Assembly: GCA_013298485.1 (NCBI GenBank)
Contig: JAAFHS010000220.1
Span: 1 to 5,298 of the forward strand
Source of the DNA: Rhodobacterales bacterium
Lineage (GTDB): Bacteria > Pseudomonadota > Alphaproteobacteria > Rhodobacterales > Rhodobacteraceae
Reading direction: 5' to 3'
Length of the DNA: 5,298 nucleotides
Shown here: in pieces, positions 1 through 4,747 of the stretch
Numbering within the stretch: position 1 is the first letter of the stretch
How the letters are laid out: each line of letters begins with the position of its first letter
Translations under genes and position numbers: made by a program
Notes under the pieces: generated by a model
Seen by the model: the letters and a program-made list of their open reading frames with translations, nothing else
Databases searched by the model: none
What the model was told of the DNA's origin: nothing

Positions 1-1
1 G

Positions 2-97
2 CGCGTCAAGGCCTGCCCGTCCTGCGGGAGCTATGATCTGCGGATGCTGGAGGGGTGTTTGACCTGTGGGTCATGCGGGCATTCGAAGTGCGGGTGA
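2..97 (+). CDS. nrdJ: C-terminal end of a vitamin B12-dependent (class II) ribonucleotide reductase, partial
   Basis: Only the last 31 codons lie in the window; the gene starts upstream and stops with TGA at 95-97. The peptide has four Cys-x2-Cys-type cysteines in two pairs (the CPSCG pair near the start, the CLTCGSCG cluster later) and ends in HSKCG. This Cys-rich tail is typical of long adenosylcobalamin-dependent NrdJ enzymes, which reduce ribonucleotides to deoxyribonucleotides in the cytoplasm. In that family the C-terminal cysteines are thought to bind zinc or to carry reducing equivalents to the active site. The assignment rests on the tail alone. Other proteins with a zinc ribbon at the C-terminus cannot be excluded, but the ML-E-GC-TCG-CGHSKCG pattern fits NrdJ best. 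No obvious intrinsic terminator follows before the next gene. Confidence 0.72.
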   Translation, partial: RVKACPSCGSYDLRMLEGCLTCGSCGHSKCG

Positions 98-136
98 GGG
101 GCGCACGGGAAACGCAACGCTTTTCTCGCCGTCCTG

Positions 137-166
137 TTGCATCGTGGGCGCAGAAGGTCATATGAT
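137..166 (+). promoter_or_regulatory. candidate promoter of hicBA
   Basis: A good -10 box, TATGAT (161-166, five of six consensus bases), lies 18 bp after a weak -35 candidate, TTGCAT (137-142). It sits about 65 bp upstream of the antitoxin start. The -10 is embedded in inverted repeats, which suggests repression by the toxin-antitoxin complex. The prediction is by eye only. Confidence 0.4.
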
Positions 167-182
167 AGTCGAAGCCCTTCTG
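151..182. promoter_or_regulatory. nested inverted repeats around the hicBA -10, candidate operator
   Basis: CAGAAGG (151-157) is the exact reverse complement of CCTTCTG (176-182), with an 18-bp spacer. Inside the spacer TCATATGA (158-165) is a perfect 8-bp palindrome that overlaps the -10 candidate TATGAT. HicA/HicB pairs are usually autoregulated through binding sites at their promoter, so this symmetric block is the natural operator candidate. Binding is inferred. Confidence 0.4.
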
Positions 183-231
183 AAAATGGCGGTCTGCGTC
201 TCAGTTGGTGCGCAGCCGAGGAGCATCATCG

Positions 232-489
232 ATGAAAACTCTCGAATTCTATGTCACGGCCGTCTGGGACGCCGAGGCAGGAGTGTGGGTTTCGGAAAGC
301 GACATTATCGGGCTGCACGTCGAGGCCGCGTCACTGGAGGAGTTCGAGTCTGCAGCGGCAGAGCTTGGTCCTCAGTTGATTCTAGAAAACCACATCACCA
401 AGCGCGATCTGGCCCAGCGTTCGCTGTCGGAACTGATCCCTTGGATCAAGTTTCACGCCCCGCAGAGGGGAGGCGCAACGGCGGTCTGA
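232..489 (+). CDS. hicB: HicB-like antitoxin, DUF1902 family
   Basis: This 85-residue protein matches the DUF1902/HicB-like pattern: an N-terminal beta strand (KTLEFYVTAVWD), then EAGVWVSESDIIGLHVEA, followed by a helix rich in Glu and Ala. In this family the small alpha/beta domain binds and neutralises a HicA-type mRNA-cleaving toxin, here encoded 1 bp downstream. The ATG at 232 is preferred over an in-frame GTG 27 bp upstream because GAGGAG (218-223) lies 8 bp before it and the conserved domain starts right after it. I see no separate ribbon-helix-helix or helix-turn-helix domain after the HicB-like core; the C-terminus (about residues 55-85) ends in a basic, unconserved tail. Promoter control may therefore need the toxin-antitoxin complex or another factor. 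The order is antitoxin first, then toxin, the reverse of classical hicAB. Confidence 0.82.
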   Translation: MKTLEFYVTAVWDAEAGVWVSESDIIGLHVEAASLEEFESAAAELGPQLILENHITKRDLAQRSLSELIPWIKFHAPQRGGATAV

Positions 490-490
490 C

Positions 491-682
491 GTGGTGAAGG
501 GCTACTACGACGAGGTTGTGAGCCTGCTGCGCGATGCCGGCTACTATCACGACGGCGGGTCAAAGCATCAGAAGTGGTGCCACGACGGCGGCAAGCCCGT
601 TGTTACCGTGCCGCACAAGATCCTGAGCCGCCATACGGCCAATGGCATTCTGAAGGACGCCGGGATCGGCAAGAAGCTTTAG
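491..682 (+). CDS. hicA: HicA-type mRNA interferase toxin
   Basis: This 63-residue protein has the HicA layout: an N-terminal helix (DEVVSLLRDAGYY), then GGSKHQKW with the presumed catalytic histidine at residue 26, a VTVPHK strand (residues 38-43), and a closing helix, TANGILKDAGI. HicA proteins have a double-stranded-RNA-binding-like fold and cleave mRNA to arrest growth until neutralised by HicB. All key parts are present and the length is normal (about 60 residues), so it looks intact. The start is GTG at 491 (GTG at 494 is also possible), 1 bp after the antitoxin stop. The only good Shine-Dalgarno, GGGGAGG (467-473), is 17 bp away, so translation is probably coupled to the antitoxin. The TAG stop overlaps the stop of the convergent dehydrogenase gene. 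Confidence 0.85.
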   Translation: MVKGYYDEVVSLLRDAGYYHDGGSKHQKWCHDGGKPVVTVPHKILSRHTANGILKDAGIGKKL

Positions 683-1572
683 CGTTTCACCCCATTCGCC
701 CGCGCGATGAAATCCGTCAGGTGGGGCACATAGTCGTCCGGCCCCGCGCCGCCTTGTGCCACGGCCACGGCGAAGCTGTTCTTCGCGGCGCTTGCCATGG
801 TTGTGGTGACGGTGGCGGCATTGGCCATCGATTCCACATAGCGCAGGTCCTTGAGCGCGTTGGTGAGGGTGAAGCGGTGCGCCGCGCGGTTGCCCTCCAA
901 AGCGTAGCCCATGAAGGTCTGGTAAAAGCCGCAATCCATGCGGCCCCCCCGGATCACGCTGTCGAAGGTGGCGGTGGAGATGCCGACCTTGGTGGCGAGG
1001 GCCAGCGCCTCGGCATAGATCGCGGCATAGCCGAGGGAGAGGAAGTTGTTCAAAAGTTTCATCCGGTGCCCGTCACCGACGCCGCCGATATGGACGATCT
1101 TGGCGGCCCAGGTGGCGATGACGGGTTTGATCCTTTCGAAGGTTTCATCCGTGGCGCCGACCATGCAGTCAAGCGTGCCCTCCCACGCCTCTTTGGGCGT
1201 GCGGCTGAGAGGGGCGTCGGCGAAGGGAACGCCGCGAGCGGCAAGATCGGCAGCGAGGCGTTCGGTGACGGTGGGGTCGGAGGTGGAGCAGTCGACGATG
1301 ACGGTGCCGGGTTTCAGATGCGGGGTCATGCGGGCGACAGCCTCGGCCACCTGGGGCGAGCCGGGGAGGGTCAGGAAAATGATGGTGGAGGTGGCGGCGA
1401 GGGTTTCGAGCGTGGCCTCGACAGCGCCGCGTTGCACAAGGTCATCCACGGGCACGCGATTGCGGTGGGCGGTGACGGTGAGGGGGTAGCCTTTTTCGAC
1501 GATGTTCTTTGCCATGCCGTGGCCCATGAGGCCCGCGCCAACAAAGCCGATGGTTTCCTGGGTCTGGGTCAT
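679..1572 (-). CDS. NAD(P)-dependent beta-hydroxyacid dehydrogenase (3-hydroxyisobutyrate dehydrogenase superfamily)
   Basis: The 297-residue protein has the usual length and order of the beta-hydroxyacid dehydrogenase family. An N-terminal Rossmann fold carries GAGLMG (residues 12-17, the GxGxxG dinucleotide motif). The VDCST strand lies at 93-97 and the substrate-binding loop at 119-134. The catalytic lysine K172 sits in RMKLLNN, followed by the all-helical C-terminal domain. HRNR (36-39) after the second strand hints at NADP(H). The substrate loop reads DAPLSRTPKEA, not the common DAPVSGG; an arginine here recalls enzymes acting on charged substrates, such as the sulfolactaldehyde reductase YihU, so the substrate is open. 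The start is ATG at 1572-1570, with AGGAG (complement of 1579-1583) 6 bp upstream; the open frame extends further but without a good start. The gene is monocistronic and convergent with hicA. Confidence 0.88.
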   Translation of the reverse strand: MTQTQETIGFVGAGLMGHGMAKNIVEKGYPLTVTAHRNRVPVDDLVQRGAVEATLETLAATSTIIFLTLPGSPQVAEAVARMTPHLKPGTVIVDCSTSDPTVTERLAADLAARGVPFADAPLSRTPKEAWEGTLDCMVGATDETFERIKPVIATWAAKIVHIGGVGDGHRMKLLNNFLSLGYAAIYAEALALATKVGISTATFDSVIRGGRMDCGFYQTFMGYALEGNRAAHRFTLTNALKDLRYVESMANAATVTTTMASAAKNSFAVAVAQGGAGPDDYVPHLTDFIARANGVKR

Positions 1573-1835
1573 GGGTTGCTCCTGCCGGGTCTGGATCTTC
1601 ATGTCGGGCAAATCGTGCCGGACGGCAAGCGTGCGGTTGATCTGCGCGCCCGGCAGGGCCGCATGGTGTGCGTGACGTCCAGTCATTCCCAATACGGTTG
1701 AAATAAAGTCACAGATTCGCCGTTAAAACCCTGTTTATCATCTTCATCGTATCCTGCCTGCGCTGGTTCATGCACAGGGTCGTCTGCTGCTGTGTTGAAG
1801 AATGACCCGCGGGGGTCTTGCGGGGAATTCGGGGA
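1573..1835. promoter_or_regulatory. divergent intergenic region, presumed promoters for the dehydrogenase and lpxR-like genes
   Basis: This 263-bp region separates two divergently read genes and must hold both promoters. The AT-richer core is at about 1690-1750. On the plus strand TTGAAA (1698-1703) and GTTAAA (1722-1727) are 18 bp apart and could form a weak sigma-70 promoter for the LpxR-like gene. A small hairpin, GACCC (1804-1808) with GGGTC (1813-1817), lies just upstream of that gene's start. I saw no convincing minus-strand promoter and no small gene. Confidence 0.3.
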
Positions 1836-2738
1836 ATGCGCCTGTTTGCGATGATTGTGGCCATGGTTTTGGCCGTCCTGCCGGTGCGGGCAGAAGAGCG
1901 TGTGACGCTGGGCTGGGGGCGGTTGTTCACCAATGACGCGTTTGGCGATGGCAGTGACCGCTGGCGCACGGGTGGCTATACGCTGAGCCGCGTGCGGGGC
2001 GCGTCATGGTCGGGCAGCCTGCCGGACCGGGTGGGGGACATCCTGGAATTCCGGTTCCGGGGCGAGATCATCGCGCCCGAAAACCTGATTGCGGCGGTGC
2101 CGGGCGACCGGCGTTATGCGGGCACGCTCGCCTTCGGGCTGCATACGCATTTCATGCTGGGGCAGGCAGAGACATCGATCGGCGGTGATCTTGTGGTGCT
2201 GGGGCCGCAGACCGGCCTTGGAAAATTCCAGCGGGCGGCGCATGACCTGCTGGGCATTGCGGAACCGCAGGTCCTGAACAATCAGATCGGCAACCGCATC
2301 GCGCCCACGGTGACGGGCGAGATGGGCCGCAGTTTCCGCGTCGGCGGGACCGTGACGCTGCGCCCGTTTGTCGAGGCGCAGGCGGGTGTGGAAAGCCTGG
2401 TGCGGGCGGGCGGTGATATCGTGGTGGGCGGCGCGTGGGACGATGCGCTGATGCTGCGCGATGTGACGACGGGGCAGCGCTATGCGGGGATCAGATCGCT
2501 GGCGCGCGGGGTCAGTTTCACCTTTGGCGCGGATATCGCGCGGGTGTTTGCCAGCGACTATCTGCCCGGCGGCGGGGCAGCGGAGCTGTCAGACGAACGG
2601 ATGCGCGCGCGAGCGGGGGTCGAATGGCAGGGCGAGCGCGCAGGCGTGTTTTATGGGCTGACCTATCTGGGGCCGGAGTTCGAGGGCCAGCCGGAGGGGC
2701 AGCTGACCGGGTCGCTGCGCGTGAACTTCGACTTCTAA
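1836..2738 (+). CDS. LpxR-like lipid A 3'-O-deacylase family outer-membrane protein (DUF2219)
   Basis: LpxR enzymes are outer-membrane beta barrels that remove the 3'-acyloxyacyl chain of lipid A in a calcium-dependent reaction. The 300-residue protein begins with a signal peptide (MRLF, a hydrophobic stretch, then PVRA), probably cut after Ala19. Family landmarks follow: TND with N33-D34, RTGGY with T45, DRRYAG (91-96), and GPQTGLGKFQRAAHDLLG (123-140) with H136. NNQIGNR lies at 148-154. N-D, Thr and His correspond to residues essential in Salmonella LpxR as I recall them. The rest alternates as in a beta barrel, and the C-terminus is Phe, as usual for Bam-assembled proteins. I chose ATG 1836 over an in-frame TTG 18 bp upstream because it gives a clean signal peptide and has GGGGA (1822-1826) 9 bp upstream. 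Activity on this organism's lipid A is inferred. Confidence 0.82.
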   Translation: MRLFAMIVAMVLAVLPVRAEERVTLGWGRLFTNDAFGDGSDRWRTGGYTLSRVRGASWSGSLPDRVGDILEFRFRGEIIAPENLIAAVPGDRRYAGTLAFGLHTHFMLGQAETSIGGDLVVLGPQTGLGKFQRAAHDLLGIAEPQVLNNQIGNRIAPTVTGEMGRSFRVGGTVTLRPFVEAQAGVESLVRAGGDIVVGGAWDDALMLRDVTTGQRYAGIRSLARGVSFTFGADIARVFASDYLPGGGAAELSDERMRARAGVEWQGERAGVFYGLTYLGPEFEGQPEGQLTGSLRVNFDF

Positions 2739-2863
2739 GCCTTTTTGCAACAATGCTGATTCGTGTTTGACTGTGGCGGCGATGCCATAGCCAAGCGGGT
2801 TTTCGCCTGCTAGGTTCGTTGCATAAAAGACGACCATAAAAAAAAACGAGCAGGCAGACAGGC
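2739..2863 (+). promoter_or_regulatory. intergenic region upstream of the Hint gene, possible promoter
   Basis: This 125-bp gap is AT-richer than its neighbours. CATAAA (2822-2827) could be a -10 box with a poor -35 (TTTTCG, 2800-2805). A 6-bp hairpin, AGCGGG (2794-2799) with CCTGCT (2806-2811), contains one G-U pair and has no T run after it, so it is not a good terminator. A run of nine A bases lies at 2838-2846, just before the start. No strong Shine-Dalgarno is visible upstream of ATG 2864. Confidence 0.25.
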
Positions 2864-3928
2864 ATGAACACGGGCTCTCGGGCTACGTACGTCATCTCCT
2901 GGTCACAGACGGAAGTGGATGGGGTTCACGCGGCGGCACTGGATGTGCTGACGGTGGGGGCAAGCTGGCGCTGGACGGGGCAGACCGTTCGTGTGGATGC
3001 GCCGCAATCCATCCTTGTTCTGGAAGGGGCCGAGGGTGCGACGGAGATGCGCAAACGCGCAGCACGGATGGTACGGCGGCTGATCGGGGCGGCGATCGCA
3101 CCGGATGCGGCGGCGCCACCAGAGATGGCAATCGACACGCCCGAACAGGGCTTTGTCGTGACGGACGGGGTGCACAGCTATGCGGTGACGATCATTGGCG
3201 TGCCCGATACCGGGGCACGGCTTTTGATGTTTGTGGGCGACGTGCCGCCGGTGGACCGCGATCTGTGGGTGGTGCGGACGGCGATTGACCGCAGCGCATT
3301 TGCGGGTGGTGCGAAGGTGGAAGGCGGGGTGATCTGTTTCACGCCGGGCACGCGCATCCGGACACCGGACGGGGCACGGCTGATCGAAAGCCTGCACGAG
3401 GGCGATCTGATCCAGACCAAGGATAACGGGGTGCAGCCGGTGATGTGGACGGGCCATCGGCGCATGTCGGGCGCGCGGCTGTATGCGATGCCGCATCTGC
3501 GGCCGATCCGGTTCCGGACAGGCGCGCTGGGCATTGAGCGGCCGGACCAGGACCTGCTGGTATCACCGCAGCACCGGATGCTGGTCAAGGGGGCGGCGGC
3601 GCAGGCGTTGTTCAACGTATCCGAAGTGCTGGTGGCCGCGGAAGATCTGCTGAACGATCATGCGATCATGGTCGATCAGTCCGCGCGGGAGGTGAGCTAT
3701 GTGCACATCCTGCTGGAGGCGCATAACATCGTCTGGGCCAACGGGCTTGAGACGGAAAGTTTCCATCCATCGAACACGGCGCTGGAGACGATCGCGCTGG
3801 ATCAGCGCGATGGCCTTTTTGCGGTGCTGCCGACGCTGGCGCAGGACGCGGAAAGCTATGGCGATTATGCGCGGCGCAACCTTTCGGGGTCGGAGGCGGC
3901 GATCCTGCGGCATAATATGGCGGCCTGA
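2864..3928 (+). CDS. stand-alone Hint-domain protein (Hint_2 type)
   Basis: The 354-residue protein has two parts. Residues 1-155 form an N-terminal region I cannot assign; it opens with TYVISWSQTEVDG, is predicted soluble, and has no signal peptide. From about residue 157 a Hedgehog/intein (Hint) domain begins: ICFTPGTRI with the presumed nucleophile C158 at the junction, then a strand and turn (LIESLHEGDLIQT), then VSPQHRML with H237, matching the conserved block-B histidine. The terminal block HILLEAHNIVWANGLETESF (281-300) is typical of Hint_2 proteins. Hint domains catalyse an N-S acyl shift and self-cleavage. In related proteins the domain often follows RTX repeats in secreted toxins or adhesins; none are seen here. 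Many Rhodobacteraceae carry such lone Hint proteins with no known role. Cleavage is plausible, since Cys and His are both present, but not shown. Confidence 0.85.
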   Translation: MNTGSRATYVISWSQTEVDGVHAAALDVLTVGASWRWTGQTVRVDAPQSILVLEGAEGATEMRKRAARMVRRLIGAAIAPDAAAPPEMAIDTPEQGFVVTDGVHSYAVTIIGVPDTGARLLMFVGDVPPVDRDLWVVRTAIDRSAFAGGAKVEGGVICFTPGTRIRTPDGARLIESLHEGDLIQTKDNGVQPVMWTGHRRMSGARLYAMPHLRPIRFRTGALGIERPDQDLLVSPQHRMLVKGAAAQALFNVSEVLVAAEDLLNDHAIMVDQSAREVSYVHILLEAHNIVWANGLETESFHPSNTALETIALDQRDGLFAVLPTLAQDAESYGDYARRNLSGSEAAILRHNMAA

Positions 3929-3929
3929 G

Positions 3930-3957
3930 TTGACTCTGCCGGACCGGGCTGTATAAG
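3930..3957 (+). promoter_or_regulatory. strong sigma-70-type promoter of rpsD
   Basis: TTGACT (3930-3935) and TATAAG (3952-3957) are 16 bp apart; each matches the consensus at five of six positions. This is the best promoter in the window and fits a highly expressed ribosomal protein gene. It begins 1 bp after the Hint gene stop codon. Transcription should start at about 3963-3966, giving rpsD a leader of roughly 130 nt. Confidence 0.75.
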
Positions 3958-3961
3958 CCCG

Positions 3962-3996
3962 CCAATCCCCGGAGCAATCCGGGGGGTTTTCATTGG
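3962..3996 (+). terminator. terminator-like hairpin with T run, at the start of the rpsD leader
   Basis: CCCCGG (3967-3972) pairs perfectly with CCGGGG (3979-3984) around a 6-nt loop, followed by GG and TTTT (3987-3990). An outer pair, CCAAT (3962-3966) with ATTGG (3992-3996), can close the structure further. It could end transcription of the Hint gene. However, it lies directly downstream of the rpsD promoter, so rpsD transcripts would begin with it. It may be a shared terminator that leaks, or a leader element. Confidence 0.5.
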
Positions 3997-4028
3997 TGTT
4001 GGTGGCCCCTGCAAAGGGATGCCTGTCG

Positions 4029-4075
4029 CCGGGGGGACCCGGAAAGGACAACGCCCTTCATCGCCGCCACGCGGC
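4029..4075 (+). promoter_or_regulatory. structured rpsD leader with two perfect small hairpins
   Basis: CCGGG (4029-4033) and CCCGG (4038-4042) enclose GGGA, a GNRA-type tetraloop. GCCGC (4063-4067) and GCGGC (4071-4075) enclose CAC, and the flanking TTC (4057-4059) can pair with GAA (4078-4080). The second hairpin ends 7 bp before the Shine-Dalgarno AAGGAG (4083-4088). Autoregulation by S4 binding its own leader is known in E. coli and Bacillus with different structures; extending it to this leader is inference. Confidence 0.35.
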
Positions 4076-4095
4076 ACGAACGAAGGAGATCAGCC

Positions 4096-4601
4096 GTGAC
4101 CAAACGCACGTCTGCCAAGTACAAGATTGACCGCCGCATGGGCGAGAACATCTGGGGCCGTCCGAAATCCCCGGTGAACAAGCGCGAATATGGGCCGGGC
4201 CAGCACGGCCAGCGCCGCAAGAACAAGCTGTCGGATTTCGGCACGCAACTGCGCGCGAAGCAAAAGCTGAAGGGTTACTATGGTGACCTGACGGAAAAGC
4301 AGTTCCGCAAGATCTATACCGAGGCCGAACGCGTAAAGGGCGACACGGGCGAGATGCTGGTGGGTCTGTTGGAGCGGCGTCTGGATGCGGTCTGCTACCG
4401 CGCGAAACTGGTGCCGACGATTTTCGCGGCACGCCAGTTCGTGAACCACGGCCATGTGCTGGTGAACGGCAAGCGGACTATATGGAAGTCGACCACAACA
4501 AGATGACGGTGAAGTTCGTGCGCACGCCGGCCTTGGGCGATGTGCCCTATCCGGTGCAGATGGAACCGAACCTGGTCGTGGAATACTACGCCAAGAACTA
4601 A
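4096..4601 (+). pseudogene. rpsD: 30S ribosomal protein S4, disrupted by an internal deletion with frameshift
   Basis: S4 binds the 5' domain of 16S rRNA and starts assembly of the 30S subunit. Translation from GTG 4096 (AAGGAG at 4083-4088, 7 bp upstream) gives 127 normal residues, from MTKRTSAKYKIDRRMG through REYGPGQHGQRRKNKLSDFG to the first half of the S4 RNA-binding domain, ending FVNHGHVLVNGKR. The frame then reads nine foreign residues and stops at TGA 4504-4506. The true C-terminus (DYMEVDHNKM to VVEYYAKN, 41 residues) resumes in another frame at 4476 and stops with TAA 4599-4601. About 38 residues are missing. 506 bp plus 115 bp equals 621 bp, exactly 206 codons and a stop, the usual length in related alphaproteobacteria. 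As written the gene cannot make functional S4. Because S4 is essential, a sequence or assembly error or a second copy must be considered. Confidence 0.9.
4474..4478 (+). other. deletion junction in rpsD
   Basis: Codon CGG (4474-4476) is the last in the 5' frame, and GAC (4476-4478) is the first codon of the 3' frame, so the two coding parts share base 4476. The GCGG at the junction could have come from either side, compatible with a deletion at a short direct repeat. The original sequence is not available here to confirm this. Confidence 0.75.
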
Positions 4602-4607
4602 GGGGGG

Positions 4608-4628
4608 GGATGGGCAGATTGCCCATCC
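4608..4628. repeat. perfect palindrome after rpsD, possible dispersed intergenic repeat
   Basis: GGATGGGCA (4608-4616) and TGCCCATCC (4620-4628) form a perfect 9-bp stem with a 3-nt loop. It starts 6 bp after the rpsD stop, just behind a run of eight G. It has no T run of its own, and the real terminator follows. Short GGATGGGCA-type palindromes remind me of dispersed intergenic repeats in Gram-negative genomes, but only one copy is present here. Confidence 0.5.
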
Positions 4629-4639
4629 TACGTCGGATT

Positions 4640-4667
4640 GGCCGTGCCTTCGGGTGCGGCCTTTTTT
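4640..4667 (+). terminator. intrinsic terminator of rpsD
   Basis: A 9-bp stem, GGCCGTGCC (4640-4648) with GGTGCGGCC (4653-4661), contains two G-U pairs, closes on a stable TTCG tetraloop, and is followed by six T (4662-4667). This is a textbook Rho-independent terminator and shows that rpsD and the next gene are separate transcription units. Confidence 0.9.
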
Positions 4668-4747
4668 GTGTTTTGTGCGAAACCGCTGGTGCGTGGGCGC
4701 GCAAGCCGCGTTAAACATGGGTGAACTGGTCAAGGGGGCCGCGCGCG

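Noticed and set aside
106..140. GCAAC ... GTTGC inverted repeat after nrdJ, seen as a possible terminator
   Set aside because: The arms are only 5 bp with a long spacer and no T run follows; the same short pair also occurs by chance at 2747-2822.
66..497. A 143-codon plus-strand frame overlapping hicB
   Set aside because: It starts inside the nrdJ tail and overlaps the well-supported HicB and its upstream repeats. The translation is Arg/Gly-rich without recognisable motifs.
574..1701. A 375-codon open frame on the plus strand opposite the dehydrogenase
   Set aside because: It is a GC-rich antisense shadow. Its translation is Gly/Ala/His-rich and low in complexity, it matches no family, and the minus-strand frame carries the clear dehydrogenase motifs.
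2791..2812. Hairpin after the LpxR-like gene as its terminator
   Set aside because: The 6-bp stem has a G-U pair and is not followed by a T run, so I do not call it a terminator.
2903..3496. A 197-codon minus-strand frame opposite the Hint gene
   Set aside because: His/Arg/Pro-rich shadow translation, no Shine-Dalgarno or family match. The plus strand carries conserved Hint motifs.
4465..4490. Programmed ribosomal frameshifting to rescue rpsD
   Set aside because: A -1 shift at the CGG codon would join the two frames, but there is no slippery heptamer, and the product would still lack about 38 residues of the RNA-binding domain. A deletion explains the data better.
4090..4704. A 204-codon minus-strand frame opposite rpsD
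   Set aside because: Its length comes from GC-rich codon bias of rpsD, and it runs through the rpsD terminator. No recognisable domain.
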